From NCBI RefSeq assembly GCF_000712975.1, contig NZ_JHQL01000003.1, positions 806,001 to 870,000 of the forward strand: a stretch of 64,000 nt of DNA, written 5' to 3'. Origin of the DNA: Vreelandella neptunia (lineage in GTDB: Bacteria > Pseudomonadota > Gammaproteobacteria > Pseudomonadales > Halomonadaceae). Each line of letters begins with the position of its first letter. The stretch's first letter is position 1. A model generated the notes under the pieces. That model had not been told where the DNA came from. It saw only the letters and a list, made by a program, of their open reading frames with translations, and searched no databases. Positions 57,386-64,000 of this stretch are shown here, in pieces. Made by a program: the position numbers and the translations under genes.

Positions 57386-58843
57386 ATGGCTACGATCGAG
57401 TTTCTACTCAACGGCACTCCTCACCAAAGAGACGTGTCTCCAGATACCAGTATTCTAACGCTGTTGCGTGATTATTTGGGCATTACCGGTACGAAAGAGG
57501 GCTGCGCATCGGGCGATTGCGGTGCTTGCACAGTAGCGATTAACAACCCAAGCGACGCGCAAAGCCGTTTTTTAAGTGTCAACGCGTGTATTACTCCCGC
57601 TCATCAACTGCACGGCCAGCACGTAATTACCGTCGAAGGATTAGCAACCGAGGGCAACTTACACCCCGCTCAGCGAGCAATGGTTGAGTGCCACGGCAGC
57701 CAGTGTGGTTTTTGCACGCCTGGGATTGTTATGTCGCTATTTACATTGCATGCCAACCAGCAGCAGCGCCCCTCGCCTCTTACACCAGAGACACTTGAAG
57801 CCACATTAGGCGGAAATTTATGCCGCTGCACGGGATACCGCCCTATCCGTGACGCCGCATTGAGTATGCAAGACTTCTCTTGGAAAGCACCACAGTGGTT
57901 TGAGGCATCCCAACAAGCCAGTCGACCGCTTCAGTCGCCCGAGCCAATCGCCGAAGATGAAGCGCTCTTTATACAGCCAACCACGTTAGCTGAGTTGACT
58001 GATGCAAGACATTGTTACCCTGCTGCACGCCTTGTCGCTGGCGCAACCGATCTATGGCTGGAAAACACTCAGCGCCTTACCCCATTGCACCAGCTGATTG
58101 ATATCACTCGTGTGGAAGAGCTATGCCGTATTGAAGAGGCGTCTTTTCAAGCTCAACCAGGTTGGTGGGTAGGCGCTGGGGTTACGTACTCACAGCTTGA
58201 ACCCTTATTAAATAGTCACTTTCCTGCGTTTGCACACCTCCTTCACAGGCTCGGTTCCCAACAAGTTCGTAACCGAGGAACGCTTGGCGGCAACATCGCC
58301 AACGCCTCGCCAATTGGAGATACTCCCCCTGTACTGTTGGCGCTCAATGCATGGGTAGAACTTACCAGTCATAACAATACTCGCCAGCTTTTACTGAGCG
58401 ACTTCTTTATAAACTATAAAAAAACGGCACTGGCTGATAATGAAGTTATCAGTCGTATTTTTATTCCTCAAATGCCTGAACCCGCCACACTAAGGGTGTG
58501 GAAGCTTTCCAAACGACGCGAGGATGACATCACAGCGGTATTAGGCGCGTTTTGCTACCGTGTTAATAACGGTGTGATGGAGGATGTGCGCATTGCCTTT
58601 GGCGGTATGGCTGCTACTCCCAAGCGAGCTAGTCAAACAGAAGCTGCGCTAGAGGGCCAGCCCGTTTCTAAAGCTAATTTTCAAGCAGCCCAGCGAGCCC
58701 TTGCTGAAGAATTTCAGCCAATGAGCGATGTACGGGGTAGCCAATATTACCGAGAACAGGCTGCACTCAACCTACTAGAACGCCTCTACTTATCGCTTTC
58801 TTCACCCAACCAGGAGGTGATGCTCCATGCGTACGCTCACTAA
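57386..58843 (+). CDS. xdhA: Xanthine dehydrogenase small subunit XdhA (2Fe-2S and FAD)
   Basis: The 485-residue subunit carries two [2Fe-2S] clusters and FAD. Cluster ligands are C40, C45, C48 and C68 (plant-type: CASGDCGACTV), and C107, C110, C146 and C148 (CGFC and CRC). The FAD domain (about 195-370) shows VAGATDLWLE and LGGNIANASPIGDTPP. The frame is open upstream to 57206, but the ATG at 57386 has GGAG six bases before it and the standard N-terminus. It overlaps xdhB by 17 bp. It passes electrons from purine oxidation to NAD. Confidence 0.95.
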   Translation: MATIEFLLNGTPHQRDVSPDTSILTLLRDYLGITGTKEGCASGDCGACTVAINNPSDAQSRFLSVNACITPAHQLHGQHVITVEGLATEGNLHPAQRAMVECHGSQCGFCTPGIVMSLFTLHANQQQRPSPLTPETLEATLGGNLCRCTGYRPIRDAALSMQDFSWKAPQWFEASQQASRPLQSPEPIAEDEALFIQPTTLAELTDARHCYPAARLVAGATDLWLENTQRLTPLHQLIDITRVEELCRIEEASFQAQPGWWVGAGVTYSQLEPLLNSHFPAFAHLLHRLGSQQVRNRGTLGGNIANASPIGDTPPVLLALNAWVELTSHNNTRQLLLSDFFINYKKTALADNEVISRIFIPQMPEPATLRVWKLSKRREDDITAVLGAFCYRVNNGVMEDVRIAFGGMAATPKRASQTEAALEGQPVSKANFQAAQRALAEEFQPMSDVRGSQYYREQAALNLLERLYLSLSSPNQEVMLHAYAH

Positions 58844-61250
58844 ACTTGATGGCGACAGCAGCCGAGCTCGTCGTGAGCTACATGACCATATTCAAGGGTC
58901 GGGCCCACTTGCCCGCCATACTGTCGATAGCCACGGTCAGCGACAAGCAGGCACCTCTAGCTTTCATGAAAGCGCTGAAAAACACGTTACCGGCAAGGCC
59001 ACCTATATTGATGACCTTAAAGCACCGGCCGATGCACTGCATGTAGCTTTAGGGCTTTCTCCTGTTGCACACGGTACATTAACCGCGCTTGATCTCGAAG
59101 CAGTTAAACAAGCGTCTGGCGTTGTCGATGTCATCACCTTTCAAGACGTACCTGGCCATACGGATATCGGCCCAGTATTCCCTGGCGACCCTATTTTTGT
59201 TGATCATGAAATCAGCTACGCAGGTCAGTGTATTTTTGCCGTTGCGGCCACCTCGCTCCAGGCTGCTCGCCGAGCGGTAACGCTAGCCAAACTAAGTATT
59301 GATGAACAACAGGCAAACCTCGACCCCGTTGCTGCCGCTGAACGCGATGACGTGGTTCGCCCTACCCATATTCAAGAGCGCGGTGATTGGCAAGCAGAGC
59401 TGCGCCAAGCCGAGCAAACGATTGAAGGCGAACTTTTCGTCGGAGGACAAGAGCATTTTTACCTGGAGGGCCAAGCATGCTTGGTTATACCCACCGAAGA
59501 TGAAGGGGTCATTGTTCATACCTCTAACCAGCACCCCAGCGAGACTCAAAAACTTGTCGCTGAAGTACTGGGTATCCCCTTTCATGCGGTTACCGTTGAA
59601 GTGCGTCGGATGGGCGGTGGGTTTGGCGGCAAAGAAACCCAAGCATCCCCTTGGGCCTGTATAGCAGCCATCATTGCCCGCAGAACCGGAAAGGCCACCC
59701 GTTTACGTCTACCGCGAAGTGATGATATGCGCGCAACCGGTAAGCGCCACCCCTTTCATAATCGCTACCGACTAGCGATTGATTCCCAGGGCATTATTCA
59801 GGGCGGCGAGATAACGGTTATTGGGGACTGTGGCTACTCGCCTGATCTATCAGATGCCATTGTTGACCGCGCAATGTTCCATGCCGACAACGCTTATTCA
59901 TTAGGCAGTGCACGCGTGACCGGACATCGTGCTAAGACCCATACCGCTTCTAACACCGCCTTTAGAGGTTTCGGCGGCCCTCAGGGCATGATGATTATCG
60001 AAGCTGCAATGGACGATATCGCGCGCAACGTCGGTGAAGACCCTCTCACCATACGCAAACGCAACTTCTATCGCGAAGGACGTGATGTTACCCACTACGG
60101 CCAGCAAGTGGATCAAAAACAACTGTTACATACGCTGGTAGACACACTGGAAACAAGTAGCGACTACTGGGCGCGCCGCGCGGCGATTAAGGCATTTAAT
60201 ACCCACAGCCCCATTATTAAAAAAGGGCTTGCGCTAACGCCTGTTAAATTTGGCATCTCATTTACCGCCCAGCATCTTAACCAAGCCGGTGCTCTGCTGC
60301 ATGTATATACCGATGGCAGCATCATGATCAATCACGGCGGCACCGAAATGGGGCAAGGTCTACACACCAAGATTTGCCAAGTGGTCGCTCGCGAGCTTGG
60401 CTTGGATTTAGATAGCGTACGGATTAGTGCCACTCGCACGGATAAAGTACCCAATACGTCCCCTACGGCGGCCTCAAGCGGTGCCGACCTTAATGGCATG
60501 GCCGCGCGAGACGCTGCCAGCAAATTACGCGAAAGGTTGTTCGACTTTGCCGCGATGCATTTTGAGGGCGGCTTAGACCGAGAAGGCATGCGCCTGGAAG
60601 ATGGCCTGCTAATTGCTGGTATTGGAGAGAGCGAGCATCGCATCCCCTGGGGAGAGCTTATACAAACAGCCTATCTCAATCGCATCTCGCTTTCAGAAAA
60701 AGGCTTTTATGCCACACCACTGATTCATTACAACCGCGCGACGGGCCAAGGCCGCCCTTTTTATTATTACGCGTTTGGAGCAGCCGTTGCTGAAGTAAGT
60801 GTTGATACATTGAGCGGCGAATACTTAGTCGACCGTGTTGATGTGCTGCATGACGTTGGCAATTCGCTCAACCCAGCGATTGATATTGGCCAGGTAGAAG
60901 GCGGCTTTATCCAGGGAATGGGCTGGCTCACCAGTGAAGAGCTTAAGTGGAACGAAAAAGGTGTGCTAGTGAGTGACGGTCCTGCAACTTACAAGATACC
61001 TACGTTTGGCGACCTTCCCGATATTTTTAACGTTGAGCTACTGGAAGGCCACCCTAACTCCATGGCAAGCCTGTATCGCTCCAAAGCTGTTGGTGAGCCA
61101 CCATTTATGCTTGGTATCTGTGTATGGTCTGCACTACGTGATGCCCTTTCAAGCTTAACCAATTACCAAGCTTCTCCCCATCTGGATACTCCAGCAACCC
61201 CTGAGCGGGTAATGCTGGCTGCCAACGCAATTAGAGAAAAGGCGCTATGA
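58827..61250 (+). CDS. xdhB: Xanthine dehydrogenase molybdenum-binding subunit XdhB
   Basis: The 807-residue catalytic subunit oxidises hypoxanthine and xanthine to urate. Molybdopterin contacts are visible: RRMGGGFGGKETQ, NTAFRGFGGPQGM, HGGTEMGQGLHTK and ASSGADLNGMA. The catalytic glutamate is in KAVGEPPFMLG (about 758). GGAGG lies nine bases before the ATG, inside the end of xdhA. The ending overlaps xdhC by 4 bp. Length is usual for bacterial XdhB. Confidence 0.96.
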   Translation: MRTLTKLDGDSSRARRELHDHIQGSGPLARHTVDSHGQRQAGTSSFHESAEKHVTGKATYIDDLKAPADALHVALGLSPVAHGTLTALDLEAVKQASGVVDVITFQDVPGHTDIGPVFPGDPIFVDHEISYAGQCIFAVAATSLQAARRAVTLAKLSIDEQQANLDPVAAAERDDVVRPTHIQERGDWQAELRQAEQTIEGELFVGGQEHFYLEGQACLVIPTEDEGVIVHTSNQHPSETQKLVAEVLGIPFHAVTVEVRRMGGGFGGKETQASPWACIAAIIARRTGKATRLRLPRSDDMRATGKRHPFHNRYRLAIDSQGIIQGGEITVIGDCGYSPDLSDAIVDRAMFHADNAYSLGSARVTGHRAKTHTASNTAFRGFGGPQGMMIIEAAMDDIARNVGEDPLTIRKRNFYREGRDVTHYGQQVDQKQLLHTLVDTLETSSDYWARRAAIKAFNTHSPIIKKGLALTPVKFGISFTAQHLNQAGALLHVYTDGSIMINHGGTEMGQGLHTKICQVVARELGLDLDSVRISATRTDKVPNTSPTAASSGADLNGMAARDAASKLRERLFDFAAMHFEGGLDREGMRLEDGLLIAGIGESEHRIPWGELIQTAYLNRISLSEKGFYATPLIHYNRATGQGRPFYYYAFGAAVAEVSVDTLSGEYLVDRVDVLHDVGNSLNPAIDIGQVEGGFIQGMGWLTSEELKWNEKGVLVSDGPATYKIPTFGDLPDIFNVELLEGHPNSMASLYRSKAVGEPPFMLGICVWSALRDALSSLTNYQASPHLDTPATPERVMLAANAIREKAL

Positions 61251-62113
61251 CTTCACACGCGTCTGAAACTTGGCACACGGCGCTCGATCGACTGCAGCGC
61301 AGCGGTGCTCCCCATGTATTAGCCACCCAGGTAACCAGCGCGGGTTCCACCCCGCGCGAGCCTGGCGCACGCATGGTAATCACCCAGGAGACGGTTTATG
61401 ACACGCTAGGCGGGGGCACTTTTGAGTGGCAAACCATCAACGCTGCCCGAGAGTTTTTGCAGCAAGGTCGTACAGGTTTTCACTTAGAGTCATTTTCCCT
61501 AGGTGGGCGCAGCGGCCAGTGCTGTGGTGGTTTTGTTAATGTGCTGCTGGAAGTGTTCCCTGGCGCTACTGTGAATATCACCCTGTTTGGTGCAGGCCAT
61601 GTAGGGCGTGAAATCGTTAAGCTTAGCGCCCCGCTACCCTGGCAAATACACTGGTTCGATAGCCGTGCTGATGTATTTCACGAACAGGATAGGCGGCAAC
61701 CCCGACTCAGCTGCCACACGCTAAGTAGTACACAGGAAGGCACTGCAGCCCTGCCTCCCTACTGTCATACACTGGTATTAACTCACAATCATGATGAAGA
61801 TTATGCCCTTATCACTGCTTTACTGCAGCGCCGTGATATTGCCTCGATAGGATTAATCGGCTCGGATAGTAAGTGGGCAAGCTTTCGGGGACGGCTGCAG
61901 CGCGAGGGCTACTCCGCTGAGGAAATCGAGCGCGTACGCAGTCCCATTGGCGCTGTTCATAACACTAAGCTTAGCAATAAAACCCCCTATGCCATTGCTT
62001 TGACGGTAGTAACCGAACTGCTATGGCTCACAGACAAGCCAGCCTCACTAGAAACGCGCGGCCTTGAGCCTAACGCTTTACGTACACTTATTGACGATAC
62101 GAAAACGACCTAG
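61247..62113 (+). CDS. xdhC: Xanthine dehydrogenase accessory protein XdhC
   Basis: XdhC (288 residues) binds molybdenum cofactor, supports its sulfuration and inserts it into XdhB. The N-terminal XdhC/CoxI motif is VTSAGSTPREPGARM, followed by GQCCGGFVNVLLE. The C-terminal Rossmann-like domain has TLFGAGHVGREIVKL (about 113-127) and RSPIGAVHNTKLSNKTPYAIA. The start overlaps the xdhB stop (ATGA). It lies 7 bp before the guanine deaminase gene, completing the operon. Confidence 0.94.
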   Translation: MTSHASETWHTALDRLQRSGAPHVLATQVTSAGSTPREPGARMVITQETVYDTLGGGTFEWQTINAAREFLQQGRTGFHLESFSLGGRSGQCCGGFVNVLLEVFPGATVNITLFGAGHVGREIVKLSAPLPWQIHWFDSRADVFHEQDRRQPRLSCHTLSSTQEGTAALPPYCHTLVLTHNHDEDYALITALLQRRDIASIGLIGSDSKWASFRGRLQREGYSAEEIERVRSPIGAVHNTKLSNKTPYAIALTVVTELLWLTDKPASLETRGLEPNALRTLIDDTKTT

Positions 62114-62120
62114 AGTTAAT

Positions 62121-63434
62121 ATGAATTCCCCAATCGATACGTTTATTCGCGCTGAAGTTGTCAGTTTTGCACGTGACCCAGGTGATGATGATCTGCCCCA
62201 GTCAGGTAGCCTTGAGCATTATGGCGACGGGTTACTTTGGCTAAAAGGCAGTCATGTTCATGCTGTCGGCCACTATGGTGATCTCTCTCAACAACTGCCA
62301 AGTGGCGCCCACGTCATTGATTATCGCGGCAAGTTGATTATGCCTGGCTTTATCGATACCCACGTACACTATGTGCAGCTAGATATCATGGCTTCTTATG
62401 GCCGACAGCTACTTGATTGGCTAAATGATTATACGTTTCCTGAAGAGTGCCGTTTTGCCAATCATGCGCATGCAGAAGCGCTATCGAACGCTTTTCTAGA
62501 TGAAATGCTTCGCGCAGGAACGACAACAGCCCAAGTATTTGGCTCCAGTCACCCTGGCTCAGTGGATGCGTTCTTCACCGCCTGCCAAAAACGTCAGCTA
62601 CGTATGCTGGTCGGCAAGGTATTGATGGATCGTAACGCGCCAGATGCTCTGATGGATGGCGTGTCGGGAATTGCAGACAGTGAGCGCCTTATTCAAGACT
62701 GGCATGGCAATGGCCGACTAGGCTATAGCGTCACACCACGCTTTGCGCCTACCTCCACCAAAATGCAAATGGACGCTGCCGGCGCCCTTCTGCGTAATGA
62801 CCCAAGCCTTTGGCTACAAACTCATTTAGCTGAAAATAGCGGGGAATTAGACTGGGTAGCCGAGTTATTTCCCGGCAGCCGAGACTACTTAGCCGTTTAT
62901 GAAGAAGCAGGGTTAGTTGGTCCTCGTAGCACCTTCGCCCACGGCATACACCTGGATAATGGTATGCGTAAACGCTTGGCTGATCGAGGCGCCAATATTG
63001 CCTTTTGCCCAAGCTCCAATCTTTTCTTGGGCAGCGGATTATTTGACCGAGAAGCAGCTAAACAGACCGGCATGGCATTTACCTATGCCAGCGATATCGG
63101 CGCAGGCACCGATTTATCAGGGTTTGGAACGCTGAAAGCAGCTTATCAAGTGGGCCAATTAGGCGGACAGCCGCTTACCGCATGGCAAGGTTTTTATGGT
63201 TTAACCCATGGCAATGCAAAAGCGCTCTCCCTAGATACCCATATCGGTCAACTTGCACCGTCTTATGAAGCAGATTTTGTAGTGATTGACCCTCATGCGA
63301 CACCACTGCTGACACGCCGCATCCAACATTGCACAACGCTTGGCGAACGATTATTTGCACTGATGATGCTCGCTGATGATCGCGCTATCTATGAAACTTG
63401 GGCAAATGGGCAGTGCCAACACCAACGGGATTAA
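62121..63434 (+). CDS. guaD: Guanine deaminase
   Basis: GuaD (437 residues) converts guanine to xanthine, the substrate of the upstream xanthine dehydrogenase. Amidohydrolase metal and substrate residues are in FIDTHVHYVQLDIMASYG, TTTAQVFGSSHPGS, LQTHLAENSGELDW, FAHGIHLDNG and ASDIGAGTDLSGF. An upstream in-frame start at 62064 overlaps xdhC; the ATG at 62121 gives the expected N-terminus, although the ribosome site (AGAG) is weak. Last gene of the purine operon; no clear terminator follows. Confidence 0.95.
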   Translation: MNSPIDTFIRAEVVSFARDPGDDDLPQSGSLEHYGDGLLWLKGSHVHAVGHYGDLSQQLPSGAHVIDYRGKLIMPGFIDTHVHYVQLDIMASYGRQLLDWLNDYTFPEECRFANHAHAEALSNAFLDEMLRAGTTTAQVFGSSHPGSVDAFFTACQKRQLRMLVGKVLMDRNAPDALMDGVSGIADSERLIQDWHGNGRLGYSVTPRFAPTSTKMQMDAAGALLRNDPSLWLQTHLAENSGELDWVAELFPGSRDYLAVYEEAGLVGPRSTFAHGIHLDNGMRKRLADRGANIAFCPSSNLFLGSGLFDREAAKQTGMAFTYASDIGAGTDLSGFGTLKAAYQVGQLGGQPLTAWQGFYGLTHGNAKALSLDTHIGQLAPSYEADFVVIDPHATPLLTRRIQHCTTLGERLFALMMLADDRAIYETWANGQCQHQRD

Positions 63435-63490
63435 TTTTAAAATTTAAAATCCTCCAAACGGATACCTTTAAGGATTTCCAGACGGCACTC

Positions 63491-63621
63491 GTCATTCCCG
63501 CAGGCCAGGCCAAGGTCAAGGTGGATTCCCGATACCCCCACTCGGGAATGACGGTGTGGTGACTCGGGAGTAATGGTGCGGTGACTCGGGAACGACGTGC
63601 GGTGACTGAATGACGTATGGT
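63491..63621. repeat. Degenerate tandem and inverted repeats downstream of the rrn operon
   Basis: Four imperfect units of about 18-22 bp starting GACTCGGGAATGACG and ending TGCGGT or TGGT run from 63540 to 63621. The first unit also pairs with upstream copies: GTCATTCCCG (63491) with CGGGAATGAC (63543), and ATTCCCGA (63525) with TCGGGAAT (63542). This resembles ATTCCC/GGGAAT palindromic intergenic repeats known in several proteobacteria. The stretch 63435-63684 contains no gene that I can support. Confidence 0.7.
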
Positions 63622-63684
63622 GCACGCGTCGGGAGGGGGCCACGTTGTTAGAGAAGGCTAGGGGTGTTTTTTCTTTCTGAACGC

Positions 63685-63711
63685 AAAAAACCCAGCCGGG
63701 TGGCTGGGTTT
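63685..63711 (-). terminator. rrn operon terminator after 5S rRNA
   Basis: AAACCCAGCC and GGCTGGGTTT form a perfect 10-bp stem with loop GGGT; on the minus strand six T follow. It ends the rRNA transcript 15 bp after 5S. Confidence 0.92.
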
Positions 63712-63725
63712 CTTGTTTAATAAGT

Positions 63726-63842
63726 GCCTGACGATGACCTACTCTCGCATGGGGAGACCCCACACTACCATCGGCGCTAAGCGGTTTCACTGCTGAGTTC
63801 GGCATGGGATCAGGTGGTTCACGCTCGCTATGGTCGTCAGGC
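63726..63842 (-). rRNA. rrf: 5S ribosomal RNA
   Basis: On the minus strand the sequence runs from GCCTGACGACC to the complementary GTCGTCAGGC. Internal hallmarks are CCATGCCGAACTCAG, CGCCGATGGTAGTGTGGGG and CCATGCGAGAGTAGG. The terminal stem is perfect; the mature ends may differ by a few bases. It is the last gene of an rrn operon. Confidence 0.97.
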
Positions 63843-64000
63843 GTAACAGGTAATGCATATCATGCTGACAATGTTTTGTGGCGTCTCTTTCGTCTTAAGC
63901 CTGTCGTGTATCACGTTGGGCTTAATCCGCGTATCCGGTTTTCTGAGTGTTGTTACACTCGTTTCGTTATCACTGCGACCAGACCCCTTGGGTGTTATAG
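63843..64000 (-). other. 23S-5S internal transcribed spacer
   Basis: This 158-bp stretch lies between 5S and the right edge. Read on the minus strand, its beginning (TATAACACCCAAG) matches what follows the 23S 3' end in pseudomonads, so the 23S gene ends just outside the window. No tRNA is seen in it. Confidence 0.75.

Noticed and set aside
63437..63805. Minus-strand open frame of 122 codons at the right end
   Set aside because: It runs through the 5S rRNA gene, the rrn terminator and the repeats; composition is not protein-like.

Overview
The window reads as a continuous stretch of chromosome from a gammaproteobacterium. Several blocks have the conserved gene order of this class (tig-clpP-clpX-lon-hupB-ppiD; thrS-infC-rpmI-rplT-pheS-pheT-ihfA; an aa3-type cox cluster ordered as in Pseudomonas). 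Together with the osmolyte uptake system, moderate GC and high similarity in style to Halomonas proteins, this suggests Halomonadaceae; that assignment is inference, because no 16S gene is present. I see no phage, IS element, integron or CRISPR array.

Layout. 1-2932: end of a peptide/microcin C-type ABC importer (yejBEF). 3105-7231: rsuA, an omega-amidase, rarD and a chemoreceptor. 7473-12764: a SulP transporter followed by an MCE-type lipid transport operon (STAS-permease, ATPase, MCE protein, lipoprotein). 12738-18128: an orphan Ser/Thr kinase and a branched-chain 2-oxoacid dehydrogenase operon (E1alpha, E1beta, E2). 18292-22123: osmoprotectant importer of the OsmF/YehYXW type. 22277-26800: cysS, glnS, ppiB, lpxH. 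26881-35285: the proteostasis block. 35535-36716: small flavodoxin and membrane proteins. 36778-43934: the translation block. 44149-45775: an OmpA-like lipoprotein and a DUF2489-like protein. 46070-53154: cytochrome c oxidase structural and assembly genes. 53285-56431: small proteins and hrpB. 56521-63434: a purine catabolic cluster (RutR-like regulator, xanthine dehydrogenase, XdhC, guanine deaminase) in which guanine is deaminated to xanthine and then oxidised to urate. 63726-64000: 5S rRNA and the 23S-5S spacer of an rrn operon on the minus strand.

The most informative observations are regulatory. Upstream of thrS there is a perfect 7-bp hairpin with a 7-nt loop TTGGTAT, which places GGT exactly where an anticodon would sit and is about 35 nt before the start codon: a tRNA-Thr anticodon-arm mimic like the translational operator known from E. 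coli thrS. The next gene, infC, appears to start at a rare AUC codon. A strong intrinsic terminator separates rplT from pheS. The xdh promoter region carries a RutR-like palindrome and a second perfect inverted repeat. The start codons of SURF1 and a small membrane protein overlap head-to-head inside the cox cluster. No wholly new multi-gene system stands out; the least explained loci are the kinase with its unassigned C-terminal half, the STAS-containing MCE transporter and two small unrecognised proteins.
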